A DNA stretch of 64,000 bases, taken from the NCBI RefSeq assembly GCF_003574625.1, contig NZ_QNUJ01000010.1, positions 1 through 64,000 of the forward strand, in the 5' to 3' direction. Every line of letters starts with the position of its first letter. Position 1 is the stretch's first letter. Both the position numbers and the translations under genes were made by a program. The notes under the pieces are model-generated. The model was not told the origin of the DNA. It was given only the letters and a program-made list of their open reading frames with translations, and ran no database searches. The DNA is from Shinella zoogloeoides. GTDB taxonomy: Bacteria; Pseudomonadota; Alphaproteobacteria; Rhizobiales; Rhizobiaceae. This document shows, piece by piece, positions 51,544 to 60,405 of this stretch.

Positions 51544-51585
51544 AGTTTCATTTCCCCCGCTCGGTTTTTACTCCCCGAGCGACTT

Positions 51586-51612
51586 GGCCCGCCCCGGTGG
51601 CGGGCCTTTTTT
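51586..51612 (+). terminator. Rho-independent terminator after the EamA gene
   Basis: GGCCCGCC pairs perfectly with GGCGGGCC around a 5-base loop and is followed directly by six T residues. It separates the transporter gene from the convergent phosphonate cluster. Confidence 0.9.
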
Positions 51613-51694
51613 CATGAGCCGGTGAGGTGGCCGGAGCATGGTGCCGCCCCTGCGGGCGCCATCCGGTGGCCATTCGCCGGCCGCCGCGCGGGTG

Positions 51695-52498
51695 TCAGGG
51701 CCTTTCGCCCCTTGCCATGCGCGCCTCGATCTCCTCGATGATCGGCGGCAGGTCGGCGACTGTGTCGATGATGTAGTGGGGGCGGTGGCGACCGAGGGCG
51801 GCGCTCGCCTTTTCGCGCAAGGCCTGGCGCTCCCCGTCGGAGAGGGCGGCGAGTTCGTCCGCGGTGACGCCGGCCTCGTTGCCGGAGAGCGCGAGGCCCA
51901 CCGTCCAGGTGCCGGCTTCCCGGCCCTCGTCGATGCCGACGCCGGTATCGTCCACCTTCACGACGGCAGAGGCCGGCCAGACGTCGAGGTCGAGAAAGCA
52001 CCTGTACATGTTCATCGGCGTCGGGCGGCCATGCGGCAGGTCGCCGGCGCAGACGAGGTTGTCGGGGGCGTAGCCCTGCCTTTCGGCGAGCGGCAGCACG
52101 CGGGCCATGATCGAGCGCGTATAGCCGGTGGTGGAGCCGATCTTCAGGCCCCGCCCGCGCAGCGCCGCGACGGTCTCGACCGTGCCGGGCACGAGGTCGC
52201 AATAGTCGCTGACGACCTGCTCGTTGAGCGGCACGAAGACGTCGTAGACCGCCTGGATGTCCTCGGTCGCCGGCGCGCGGCCGTGCTTTTCCGTCCAGGC
52301 GGCGCGGATGCGCGGCTGGGCGAGCATGGCCTCGATATGGTCCCATTTCGGCCGGCCCATCGGCTCGCGGGCCTCCGCGATGGAAACCTCGATGCCGAAG
52401 CGGCGGAAGGCCTCGACGAAAACGCCCATCGGCGCGAAGGAACCGAAGTCGATGACCGTGCCGGCCCAATCGAAGACGACAGCCTTGAGATGGCTCAT
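51695..52498 (-). CDS. phnX: Phosphonoacetaldehyde hydrolase (phosphonatase)
   Basis: A 267-residue HAD-superfamily enzyme that splits phosphonoacetaldehyde into acetaldehyde and phosphate. The nucleophile motif VVFDWAGTVID (D10, with Ala at 12) is diagnostic of PhnX within the HAD family, and the Schiff-base lysine is K51 in MGRPKWDHI. Later HAD motifs are KIGSTTGYTRSIM and VVKVDDTGVGIDEG. It is the last gene of the cluster, nine bases after the flavoprotein gene. Confidence 0.95.
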   Translation of the reverse strand: MSHLKAVVFDWAGTVIDFGSFAPMGVFVEAFRRFGIEVSIAEAREPMGRPKWDHIEAMLAQPRIRAAWTEKHGRAPATEDIQAVYDVFVPLNEQVVSDYCDLVPGTVETVAALRGRGLKIGSTTGYTRSIMARVLPLAERQGYAPDNLVCAGDLPHGRPTPMNMYRCFLDLDVWPASAVVKVDDTGVGIDEGREAGTWTVGLALSGNEAGVTADELAALSDGERQALREKASAALGRHRPHYIIDTVADLPPIIEEIEARMARGERP

Positions 52499-52507
52499 GA
52501 TGTTCTC

Positions 52508-53638
52508 CTAAGCATAGATATCGGAAATGACCTCCTCGCCGAGCGCGAAGCCCGTCGAGGCGCCGGTGCCGCCCGTGACCATGACGAGGCGGATATTGTC
52601 GGCGGGCCTGTCGACGAGGACGGTTCGGTCGCTGGCCGAGGCATAGGTGCCGACCCAGCGCGCCGTGACGCGCCGGCCCGGCATGTCGAAGATCTCGTCG
52701 AAGCCCTTGAGGATCAGGTCGTCGATGCGCTCCTCGGCGAAGGGCTGCGGGGCGTTGCCGTAGACATGGCTGTCGCCGACGACCAGTGAGCCGTCCGAGG
52801 ACTGCACGGCGATGACATGGATGCCGGCGGCGCGCATCTCGGCGCAGTCGGCGTCGAGCCGGGCGGCGAGCGCGCGGCCTTCCGGCAGGTCGGCGAAGCC
52901 CTCGTAGCGGCCGAAACTGAGGTCCGACATGACGGCCGCGCCGAAGCGCACGGGCGCCGCAGGGGCGATGCGCAGCATCTGCAGCGTGCAGACCTTCAGG
53001 CCGTAGGGCGCAATGCGCCCGGGATAGAGCGTCGAGAAATCGTCGCCAGGGCAGACGGCGACCGCCCCGGCATTCAGTACGCCGCGGCTCGTCTCGATGC
53101 GCTCGCCGTCGATGCCGGTGACGGCGGTGCTCCAGTGGAAGGAAACGCCGTGCTTCTCTTCCAGCCAGACTGCGAGCTTCGGGATGGCGTCCTTCGATTC
53201 CACCCGCAATTCGTGCGGGCTGTAGAGGGCGCTGCGCATGCCGTTTTCGCGAAGCGCCGGCACGTAGTCCAGCGCCTTGCCCGATGTGATGCTGTGGCAG
53301 TCGGCGCCCATCGGGGTTTCGAGGAAGGCGTCGAGCACGTCCGCGGCCTCCCTGCGATAGGCCGGCATGACGAGGCCGCGATGCACCACCTCGATGCCGG
53401 CCTGCCCGACGATCTCCGCCCAGACGTCGCGGGCGCGGCGGGCCCTTGCCCAATGCTCGCCGGCCTTCTGGCCGGAAACGGTGACGAAGCCGAAATTGCG
53501 GATGGAGGCGCCGACGGCCCTGGCGTTGCGCTCGACGACGGCGACCCTCTTGCCCTTGCGGGCGGCGGCGAGCGCCGTGCCGAGGCCGACGATGCCGGCG
53601 CCGACGACGACGAGATCGAATCCCTGATTGCTGCGCAT
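52508..53638 (-). CDS. FAD-dependent oxidoreductase of phosphonate clusters (TIGR03364 type)
   Basis: A 376-residue D-amino-acid-oxidase-fold flavoprotein. The N-terminus DLVVVGAGIVGLGTALAAARKG binds FAD, ASIRNFGFVTVSGQ is characteristic of the TIGR03364 group, and VMVTGGTGASTGFALGEEV closes the FAD site. GGGAAACC precedes the ATG at 53638. Proteins of this group occur with phnX; from memory, related enzymes have been reported to oxidise N-methylated 2-aminoethylphosphonate. With phnW missing here, it is the likely source of phosphonoacetaldehyde. A very long frame extends upstream across the ABC genes but is antisense noise. Confidence 0.92.
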   Translation of the reverse strand: MRSNQGFDLVVVGAGIVGLGTALAAARKGKRVAVVERNARAVGASIRNFGFVTVSGQKAGEHWARARRARDVWAEIVGQAGIEVVHRGLVMPAYRREAADVLDAFLETPMGADCHSITSGKALDYVPALRENGMRSALYSPHELRVESKDAIPKLAVWLEEKHGVSFHWSTAVTGIDGERIETSRGVLNAGAVAVCPGDDFSTLYPGRIAPYGLKVCTLQMLRIAPAAPVRFGAAVMSDLSFGRYEGFADLPEGRALAARLDADCAEMRAAGIHVIAVQSSDGSLVVGDSHVYGNAPQPFAEERIDDLILKGFDEIFDMPGRRVTARWVGTYASASDRTVLVDRPADNIRLVMVTGGTGASTGFALGEEVISDIYA

Positions 53639-53652
53639 GGTGGTTTCCCGGT

Positions 53653-55680
53653 TCAGCGCGTGCGCCAGGTCTGGAGGCGGCGCACCACGGCATCCGCGCC
53701 CCAGCCGTGCAGCACCCGGACGACGACATTGGTGTAGAAGATCATCATGCCCATGGCGGCGGCCGGCGCGATGTCGCCGGCATCGTCCATGTTGAGCACG
53801 GCGATGGAGGAGAGGGTGGTGGTGGAGGAATAGATGAAGACCACCGCCGAGACCGTCGTCATGGCATTGACGAAGAGGTAGATCCACACCTCCGCCATGG
53901 CGGGGAAGCAGACCGGTATGCTGACGCGGCCGAGCGTGCGCCAGAAGGGCTGCTTCAGCGACATGGAGACCGCCTCGAACTCGCCGTCGAGCTGCTTCAG
54001 CGCCGTCGCCGCCGTCAGGTGCGGCACGATATAGAGATGGCTGATCGTGCAGACGACGAGGATCGCCATCGTGCCGTAGATGAAGTTCAGCGGATTGGAA
54101 GGGTTGTTGAAGAAGAAGATATAGGCAAGGCCGAGCACCATGCCGGGCACCGCCATGGGGATCATGGCGAGCATCTGCATGATGAGCCGCGGCGTCTCGA
54201 AATTGCGCGTCTTCTCGACCAGATAGGCCCCGAGGAAGACGATGCCCGCGCCGATGGTCGCGACCAGCACGGCGAGTTGCAGCGAATTGGCATAGGAGCG
54301 CCAGCCGCCGCCGTCCATGCGGTTGAAGTCGTAGTGCTGCAGGCCGGGCGTCAGGTCGTAGGGCCAGAACCTGGCGAGCGCGGCGAGCTGGCACATGCCG
54401 ATGATCGAGAGCAGGAACAGCGAGACGGCCGCGCAGAAGGCGAAGAAGACGCGGTCGCGGCGCTTGTCCTCCTTCGGCGTATAGGGCATGGCGCGCGCCG
54501 TCATCTGCGCCACCTGGCGGCGGCTGACCATGCGGTCGACGACGAAGGCGACGATGGCGGGCAGCAGCAGGACGAGCGAGACGACCGCGCCCATCTGGAA
54601 GTTCTGCTGGCCGATCACCTGCTTGTAGATGTCGAGCGCCAGCATCGGGAAATCGCCGCCGATCACCTTCGGCACGCCGAAATCGGTGACGACGAGCGTG
54701 AAGACCACGAAGAAGGCGGAGATCAGGCCGTAGCGCGCGCCGGGCAGCGTCACGGTGCGGAAGATGCGGAAGGGGGAGGCGCGCAGCACCTCGGCCGCCT
54801 CGTAGAGCCGCTGGTCGCTGGCCGAGAGCGCCACGGTCATGATGACGAGCGCATGCGGCAGGGTGAAGAAGACCGAGGCGAGCACGATGCCGAGCGGGCC
54901 GTAGATCGGCACGCCGAGGAGGATCGGTGTCAGCACGCCCTGCTTGCCGAAGAGATAGACGAGGCCGATGGCCGGCAGCAGCGAGGGCACGAGCACCGGA
55001 ATGGAGGCGATGAGGCGGAAGACGCCCTTGCCGCGCATATGGGTGCGCATCAGCCCGTAGGCGAAGGCAAAGGAGAGCGGCGTGACGATGCCGGCGACGA
55101 GCATGGCGACGATCAGCGAGTTGAAGATCGACTGGCGAAGGCTCGCCGTGCGGAAGTAGAAGGCGAAATTGTCGAGCCCGTAGGCCATGGCCGGCTTCAT
55201 CTGCACCGCGCCGAAATCGGCCTTCGCCACCTCCACGGTCTTGCCGAGCGTCGGCTTGCCGCCGATGACGATGAGGCCCCCTGCCGGCGAGGTGTCGCTG
55301 AGGCGCACGGCCTCGATGTCGCGGCGCTCGCGCTTGGGAATGATGGCGGCGGGCTCGATGCGGCTGCGCTCGCTCGGCATAAGGTCGGGGTTCTGCACGA
55401 AGCCGGATTTCAGCGCCCAGTCGGCCAGCGTGCCCTGCGGCGTCCAGGCGCCGTCCTTGCGGAACTCGACGCTCACCTGCTGCAGCGGGAAATGGAAGGT
55501 CTGCAGGGCCTTCATGCCGACCAGCGACAGCGGCAGCACCAGCGCGACGACGAGATAGAGCATGACAAGGCCGAGGAGGCCCCGCTGGATCAGCTCGTCG
55601 CCGGCGAGCTTCGGCCGGATGCGGGTGCGGCGATAGGCGGGGGGAATGACGATGCCGCGGGCGGCTGCGATATCCGGCAT
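53653..55680 (-). CDS. 2-Aminoethylphosphonate ABC transporter permease (fused two-module)
   Basis: A 675-residue inner-membrane permease with two binding-protein-dependent transport modules, as in Fe(III)-type (FbpB) permeases and the AEP family (TIGR03262 type). The first EAA-like loop is near EAAEVLRASPFRIFRTVTLPGARYG and the second near LDGEFEAVSMSLKQPFWRTLGRVSIPVC. A periplasmic insertion of about 120 residues follows the first helix. It lies between the ATPase and flavoprotein genes on the same strand, and would move 2-aminoethylphosphonate or N-alkyl derivatives. Confidence 0.92.
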   Translation of the reverse strand: MPDIAAARGIVIPPAYRRTRIRPKLAGDELIQRGLLGLVMLYLVVALVLPLSLVGMKALQTFHFPLQQVSVEFRKDGAWTPQGTLADWALKSGFVQNPDLMPSERSRIEPAAIIPKRERRDIEAVRLSDTSPAGGLIVIGGKPTLGKTVEVAKADFGAVQMKPAMAYGLDNFAFYFRTASLRQSIFNSLIVAMLVAGIVTPLSFAFAYGLMRTHMRGKGVFRLIASIPVLVPSLLPAIGLVYLFGKQGVLTPILLGVPIYGPLGIVLASVFFTLPHALVIMTVALSASDQRLYEAAEVLRASPFRIFRTVTLPGARYGLISAFFVVFTLVVTDFGVPKVIGGDFPMLALDIYKQVIGQQNFQMGAVVSLVLLLPAIVAFVVDRMVSRRQVAQMTARAMPYTPKEDKRRDRVFFAFCAAVSLFLLSIIGMCQLAALARFWPYDLTPGLQHYDFNRMDGGGWRSYANSLQLAVLVATIGAGIVFLGAYLVEKTRNFETPRLIMQMLAMIPMAVPGMVLGLAYIFFFNNPSNPLNFIYGTMAILVVCTISHLYIVPHLTAATALKQLDGEFEAVSMSLKQPFWRTLGRVSIPVCFPAMAEVWIYLFVNAMTTVSAVVFIYSSTTTLSSIAVLNMDDAGDIAPAAAMGMMIFYTNVVVRVLHGWGADAVVRRLQTWRTR

Positions 55681-55743
55681 GGTTTTCTCTCTGTTCTGGC
55701 GCAGTTCCGGACGGAAAACCGCTTCGCACTTTTCCTGGAGCTG

Positions 55744-56832
55744 CTAGACCGCCTGCGCATAGACACGGATGCGCTCGCGCGGGATCGCGACGGGCATTTC
55801 CTCGCCGGGGCGGAGCTTCAGGTTGCGGATGTCGTGCATGGCGACGTCGGCGCGCAGGCTGTTCTCGCCGAGGTCGCCGCCGCCGAAGCGGGCGCGGAAG
55901 AAGGAACCGAGGAACTCGCCCTCCTCGATGCGGGCGCGAAAACTGTTCGGCCGCCCGTCGGCGGTGCTGACGACGACATCCTCCGGGCGCACGGCCGCAA
56001 GGACCGAACGCTCGCGCTGGCCGGACGTGTCGGCGTCGAATTCGATGCGGCCGATGCGCACGCGGTTGTCGGCGACGATCTCGGCGGGGATGAAGTTCAT
56101 CTCGCCGACGAAATCGGCGACGAAGGCGCTGGCCGGGTTCTGGTAGATCTCCTCGGGCGTGCCGACCTGCTCGATCTGGCCGCCGCTCATGACGACGATG
56201 CGGTCGGCCATGGTCAGCGCCTCGTGCTGGTCGTGCGTGACCATGATGGTGGTGACGCCGAGATTGCGCTGGAGGTCCTTCATCTCGCGGCGCAGGTGGT
56301 TGCGGACCTTGGCGTCGAGCGCGGAAAGCGGCTCGTCGAGGAGGAGGAGCTTCGGCTCGGTCGCCAGTGCGCGGGCGAGCGCCACGCGCTGCTGCTGGCC
56401 GCCGGAAAGCTTCGTCGGATGTTTCCTGCCCTGGTCGGGCAGGCCGACGGTGTCGAGCAGCGAAGCGACGCGCCTGTCCATCTCGGCGCGCTTCAGGCCG
56501 CGCCCGACGAGGCCATAGGCGACGTTCTGGTTGACCGTGAGATTGGGGAACAACGCATAGGACTGGAAGACGATGCCGAAATCGCGCTGAGAGGGCGGCA
56601 GGGCCGAGACGTCGCGGCCGTTCATGAAGATCTGCCCTTCGCTCTGGATGTCGAGGCCGGCAATGGCGCGCAAAAGCGTGGTCTTGCCGCAGCCGGACGG
56701 GCCGAGGAAGCAGATGAACTCGCCCGGCCAGATATCGAGCGAGACGTCCCGCAGCGCGGAGAAATCGCCGAAGGATTTCGTGACGTGGTCGATCCGCACA
56801 TGCGGCTGGTGCTTCAGGTTGTCGGTCTGCAT
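55744..56832 (-). CDS. 2-Aminoethylphosphonate ABC transporter ATP-binding protein
   Basis: A 362-residue ATPase. Walker A is GPSGCGKTT at about 44-52, the signature is KLSGGQQQRVALARAL, and Walker B is LLLLDEPLSALDAKV, with a C-terminal regulatory (TOBE-type) region. I use ATG 56832; an in-frame ATG at 56931 would translate the palindromic repeat (SFSPLVGEMPAG) and is rejected. The gene is separated from the binding-protein gene by that repeat. Confidence 0.93.
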   Translation of the reverse strand: MQTDNLKHQPHVRIDHVTKSFGDFSALRDVSLDIWPGEFICFLGPSGCGKTTLLRAIAGLDIQSEGQIFMNGRDVSALPPSQRDFGIVFQSYALFPNLTVNQNVAYGLVGRGLKRAEMDRRVASLLDTVGLPDQGRKHPTKLSGGQQQRVALARALATEPKLLLLDEPLSALDAKVRNHLRREMKDLQRNLGVTTIMVTHDQHEALTMADRIVVMSGGQIEQVGTPEEIYQNPASAFVADFVGEMNFIPAEIVADNRVRIGRIEFDADTSGQRERSVLAAVRPEDVVVSTADGRPNSFRARIEEGEFLGSFFRARFGGGDLGENSLRADVAMHDIRNLKLRPGEEMPVAIPRERIRVYAQAV

Positions 56833-56872
56833 GAGTTGCCTCTGCCTGTGGAAATGGAAATACGGGGAAAGA

Positions 56873-57005
56873 CCCCCTCTGCCTGCCGGCATCTCCCCCA
56901 CAAGGGGGGAGAAGGATAGAGGCTTGCTCACTGCTCGAAATCGAATGCAAACGGAGCGGCGAGGTAAGCCCCTCCCCCTTGTGGGGAGGGGTTGGGGAGG
57001 GGTTT
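56873..57005. repeat. Palindromic intergenic repeat element (rhizobial type)
   Basis: Two arms are inverted copies: CCCCACAAGGGGGGAG (left, near 56896-56911) and CTCCCCCTTGTGGGG (right, near 56971-56986). Each can also form its own hairpin. The right side continues GAGGGGTTGGGGAGGGGTTT. Sequences of this kind are scattered between genes in Rhizobiaceae, from memory. It lies between the binding-protein and ATPase genes and could act as an mRNA-processing or attenuation site. Confidence 0.75.
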
Positions 57006-57010
57006 CGCGA

Positions 57011-58030
57011 TCAGCCCTTCGGCTCGTTCTTGCTGCCGTAGCGCTTTTCCCATTCGGTCAGGATGCGCTCGCGGTTGGAGGCCGACCACTGGAAGTCGTT
57101 CTTGATCATCTTCTTGTCGACGTCGGCCGGGAAGTTCTCCACCGGCTGGGCGATGCCCGGAACGGCGAGGATCGCGTAGTTCTGGTTATAGAGCTTCATC
57201 GCGTCCTCGGAGATCGAGAAGTCGAGGAGCTTCTTGGCTGCGTCCAGCTTGTCCGTGTCGGCGACGATGGCGGCGGCTTCCGCATCCCAGCCGATGCCTT
57301 CTTCCGGAACCACCACCTCGACCGGCGCGCCGCGGGTCTTTTCCTGCGCGCCGCGGAAGTCGAAGGAGATGCCGATGGTCACTTCACCGCGGGCGGCGTC
57401 CTTGCAGGGCTTGGAGCCGGAATGCATGTAGCTGGAGATGTTGGCGTCGAGCGCGTCCATGTAGGACCAGCCCTTTTCCTCGCCCATCATCTGCAGCCAG
57501 GCGGCGACATCGAGGAAGCCGGTGCCGGAGGAGGCCGGATTCGGCATGGCGATCATGCCCTTGTATTCCGGCTTGGTGAGGTCGGCCCAGCTCTTCGGCA
57601 TAGCGGCGCCGGCCTTTTCAAGCTCGACGGTGTTCACGCAGAGCGCCGCAGACCAGGCATCGAGGCCGACCCAGGCCGGCGGATTGGCTTCGTCCCGGAA
57701 GCGCGGGTCCAGCTTGTCGGCGCCGGCCGGGGCATAGGCTTCCAGCATGCCTTCCTGCTTGAGCAGCAGCAGCGAGGTGGCGGCAAGGCCCCAGACCACG
57801 TCGGCCTGCGGGTTTTCCTTCTCGGCGAGCAGCTTGGCGGTGACGACGCCGGTGGAATCGCGGATCCAGTCGATCTTGATGTCCGGGTTCGCCTTCTCGA
57901 AGGCGGCCTTGTAGGCCTCGAGCTGCTCGGCCTCGAAGGCGGTGTAGACGGTCAGCCTCGTCTCGGCGAAAGCCGAGCCGGCGGCAAGCGCGGCCAGCGA
58001 AAGCGTGGCGGCGAAAAGGTGGTTCTTCAT
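57011..58030 (-). CDS. 2-Aminoethylphosphonate ABC transporter substrate-binding protein
   Basis: A 339-residue periplasmic protein with a signal peptide (MKNHLFAATLSLAALAAGSA, then FAETRLTVYTAFE). It resembles Fe(III)-type binding proteins: LLAEKENPQADVVWGLAATSL, NPASSGTGFLDVAAWLQMMGEEKGW and GWDAEAAAIVADTDKLDAAKKLLDFSISEDAM. The match to the AEP group (TIGR03261 type) comes mainly from context with phnX and the TIGR03364 flavoprotein. First structural gene of the transporter. Confidence 0.92.
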   Translation of the reverse strand: MKNHLFAATLSLAALAAGSAFAETRLTVYTAFEAEQLEAYKAAFEKANPDIKIDWIRDSTGVVTAKLLAEKENPQADVVWGLAATSLLLLKQEGMLEAYAPAGADKLDPRFRDEANPPAWVGLDAWSAALCVNTVELEKAGAAMPKSWADLTKPEYKGMIAMPNPASSGTGFLDVAAWLQMMGEEKGWSYMDALDANISSYMHSGSKPCKDAARGEVTIGISFDFRGAQEKTRGAPVEVVVPEEGIGWDAEAAAIVADTDKLDAAKKLLDFSISEDAMKLYNQNYAILAVPGIAQPVENFPADVDKKMIKNDFQWSASNRERILTEWEKRYGSKNEPKG

Positions 58031-58111
58031 CGGGAGCCCTCTCGAATATGGGGATTAAGTTCGAGGGAACAGCTAGCCCTGTTATATGACAGGCATATGA
58101 AACGCGCTAAA

Positions 58112-59038
58112 TCATAGATTTTGTCTATGATCGATTGACCCGTCGCCGGGAACCGGGCCGCCGGCCAGCCCGTAATGGGCGCGGGCAATGCCGAAAAACG
58201 CTTCGACGGCGGCATGTTCGCGGCATTCCGGCAGGCAGACGAGATAATGGCCGATGGAAAGTTCCGGATCGGCCAGCGGCACGACGTCGATATTGCTGTC
58301 CGCCTGCACCTCGCCCTCGATGGCGCAGCCGAGCCCGATGCCGGCGGCCGCCGATGCATAGGCGACGTCGAGCGTGGCGACTTCCAGCACGCAGTTGAGC
58401 GTGACGCCCGCCTGCCGCGCGGCAAGGTCGAGCGTCGAGCGCGTGCCGGACATCCGGTTCCACAGGACGAGCTTTTCGGGGGCGAGCTGCCGTAGCGTCA
58501 GCGCGCTGCCCTGCAGCGCCGAATGGCTCTTGGGGCCGTAGATGACGATGCGGCTGCGCAGGATCTCCTCGCAGAACAGCCGCTCGTCGGCGAGCGGCAT
58601 GGAGACGGCGGCAAGGTCGAGATCGCCGTTCAGCACGTCGCCGAGCAGGGAAAGCGAGGGGCCCCCTTGCGTGTTGATATGGATCGCCGGATAGCGCCGC
58701 ACGAAGGCGGTCAGCGCCGGCATGATCAGGCGATGGGCGGAAAAGCCGACGCCGAGCGTGCCGCGCTCCATGCGCGCTTCGGAATAGAGCGCCTCGTTGA
58801 CGTCGGCGAGGCATTTCAGCGTGACGCGGATCTTCGCGATCAGCTCCTGCGCCCCGGCCGCGACCTTCACCGTATGCCCCTTGCGCTGGAAGATGCGCCG
58901 CTTGCAGAGCTGCTCGAAGGCCTGCACCTGCGAGGAGACGGTCGGCTGGCTGATGCCCAGTTCCTCGGCCGCGGCGGAAAACTTCCCCGTGCGCGACAGC
59001 GCCTCCACGGCCTTCATCTGGGCAAGGGTGACACTCAT
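58112..59038 (-). CDS. LysR-family regulator of the phosphonate cluster
   Basis: A 308-residue regulator starting MSVTLAQMKAVEALSRTGKF, with the helix-turn-helix SAAAEELGISQPTVSSQVQAFEQLCKRRIFQRKGHTVKV and a LysR effector domain. It lies 81 bases upstream of the binding-protein gene on the same strand. LysR genes in this position are common in AEP clusters, where they respond to AEP rather than to phosphate limitation. Confidence 0.92.
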   Translation of the reverse strand: MSVTLAQMKAVEALSRTGKFSAAAEELGISQPTVSSQVQAFEQLCKRRIFQRKGHTVKVAAGAQELIAKIRVTLKCLADVNEALYSEARMERGTLGVGFSAHRLIMPALTAFVRRYPAIHINTQGGPSLSLLGDVLNGDLDLAAVSMPLADERLFCEEILRSRIVIYGPKSHSALQGSALTLRQLAPEKLVLWNRMSGTRSTLDLAARQAGVTLNCVLEVATLDVAYASAAAGIGLGCAIEGEVQADSNIDVVPLADPELSIGHYLVCLPECREHAAVEAFFGIARAHYGLAGGPVPGDGSIDHRQNL

Positions 59039-59114
59039 GCTGCGGCTCCTGCGAATGCGTCGATCACAATCGCATTAGTCTAGCACCGCTCTGTGACGAT
59101 TGGCTGATGCCGGT

Positions 59115-59609
59115 TCAACCCTTGCCGTCCGGCGGCGCATCCTTGGAAAGCATGTCCCGGGAGATCGGCGCGATCGCCATGGAATCCTCGCCGCGGTGGA
59201 AGGCGATGGCGAGGCGGAAGGAATGGGCGATGCGCAATGCCCGGTTGAGGAAGAGATCGGCGACCTCCGGCGGGCAGAGCCGCTCGACCGTCGCCCGGAA
59301 GAGCGAGAGCCAGCGGCGGAAATGCGCTTCCTGAAGCTCCGGGATGGCAAGATGCGGCGGCAGCGGGCGGCCCTCGTAGCGGTCGGTGCGCAGCAGCGTC
59401 GCCGACCAGAAATTGCACATCCTGGCAAGATGCGCCGGCCAGTCATCCGGCGCGATATGGCCGTTGAAGATCGGGCCGAGCAGGTCGTCCCTGCGGATCT
59501 CGTCGTAGAAGCCGTGCACCACGGCATGGACCATCGCCTCGTCCAGCACTTCCGGCAGGGGCTTGCCGTCGATGACGATGGTGCGCTGCGGCGCAGGCCG
59601 GCCCCTCAT
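59115..59609 (-). CDS. Group III truncated hemoglobin
   Basis: A 164-residue globin. Group III features are VHGFYDEIRRDDLLGPIFNGHI near the N-terminus (Tyr at about 35, the B10 position), DDWPAHLARMCNFWSATLL, RYEGRPLPPHLAIPEL and the proximal histidine in EAHFRRWLSLF (about 96). It would bind O2 or NO at low oxygen. Its start overlaps the DUF2189 stop by four bases (ATGA), so it is translated from the cbb3 operon message. Confidence 0.92.
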   Translation of the reverse strand: MRGRPAPQRTIVIDGKPLPEVLDEAMVHAVVHGFYDEIRRDDLLGPIFNGHIAPDDWPAHLARMCNFWSATLLRTDRYEGRPLPPHLAIPELQEAHFRRWLSLFRATVERLCPPEVADLFLNRALRIAHSFRLAIAFHRGEDSMAIAPISRDMLSKDAPPDGKG

Positions 59610-60391
59610 CGGATCGCCCTGTAGCTGTGCCAGGTGCCGTGGCCGAGCAGTGGGAAGATGACGATGAGGCCGAGGAAGCCCGTGGCGATGCCGAGCGCGG
59701 TGAGGACGAGCACGATGGCGCCCCAGGCGAGCATGACCGGCAGGTTGCGGAAGACCAGCGAGATGCTGGTGCCCATGGCCGTGAAGGCATCCGTCTTCTC
59801 GGCGAGCAGCATGGGGATGGCGAAGGTGCTGATGGCGAAGGAGAAGGCGGCGAAGAGCCCGCCCACCGCCGTGCCGACGGCGAGCATGCCGAGCCCCTCG
59901 GGCGTCGAGAACAGCATGGCGACGACACCGTCGAGGCCGGGGAAGGGGCGAAGCCCCACGAAGAGCGCATAGATGATGACCGCGGCGCGCATCCAGACGA
60001 CCATCAGCAGGCAGAGGATCGCGCCGGTATACCAGACCTGCCCGCCCGAAGCGGCCTTGACGAAGATCATGCGCGACAGGCTCGGCGCGATGCCGTCCTC
60101 CAGGTCCCGGCTCTTGCGGTAGAGGCCGATCGCCACCAGCGGGCCGACCACCATGAAGCCGGCGAGCGCCGGGAAGAGGATATAGTCCAGCTCCCAGCGG
60201 AAGAGGCACCAGACCACCGCGATGGAGATAAGGAAGACGGCAAGCCCGTAGAGGAGGCTCGGCAGCGGCGTGTGCCAGAGGTCACGCCAGCCGGCGGAAA
60301 GCCAGCCGAGGGCGGCGCTGGCGGGAAGGCGGCGGCGGCGCTGCTCGGCGAGCGGCAGGGGCGCGTTGCCGGTCTTTTCGGTCGTTCCCAT
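59606..60391 (-). CDS. DUF2189 family membrane protein
   Basis: A 261-residue inner-membrane protein with about six hydrophobic segments. The start LGWLSAGWRDLWHTPLPSLLYGLAVFLISI, then FPALAGFMVVGPLVAIGLYRKSRDLEDG and the ending FPLLGHGTWHSYRAIR are characteristic of DUF2189. Its function is unknown, but members often occur near cytochrome oxidase genes. It lies between the 65-residue protein and the truncated hemoglobin gene. Confidence 0.9.
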   Translation of the reverse strand: MGTTEKTGNAPLPLAEQRRRRLPASAALGWLSAGWRDLWHTPLPSLLYGLAVFLISIAVVWCLFRWELDYILFPALAGFMVVGPLVAIGLYRKSRDLEDGIAPSLSRMIFVKAASGGQVWYTGAILCLLMVVWMRAAVIIYALFVGLRPFPGLDGVVAMLFSTPEGLGMLAVGTAVGGLFAAFSFAISTFAIPMLLAEKTDAFTAMGTSISLVFRNLPVMLAWGAIVLVLTALGIATGFLGLIVIFPLLGHGTWHSYRAIR

Positions 60392-60405
60392 GGGGTCTCC
60401 TCCGT

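Noticed and set aside
53707-56919. Long plus-strand open frame opposite the phosphonate transporter genes
   Set aside because: Composition rich in Asp, Glu, His and Arg with no domain; it is the antisense of well-supported ABC transporter genes, caused by high GC content.
56833-56931. Longer start for the phosphonate ATPase at 56931
   Set aside because: The added residues are translated from the palindromic intergenic repeat; ATG 56832 gives the normal ATPase N-terminus.
52508-56950. Very long open frame on the minus strand across the flavoprotein, permease and ATPase genes
   Set aside because: Only the last 376 codons (from 53638) form a recognisable protein. The rest is Arg/Pro/Ala-rich out-of-frame reading of the ABC genes.
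56939-56956. AATCGAATGCAAACGGAGCG, resembling the Ada-box-like element
   Set aside because: GCAA and CGGAG are one base apart instead of four, and it lies inside the palindromic repeat between phosphonate transporter genes.
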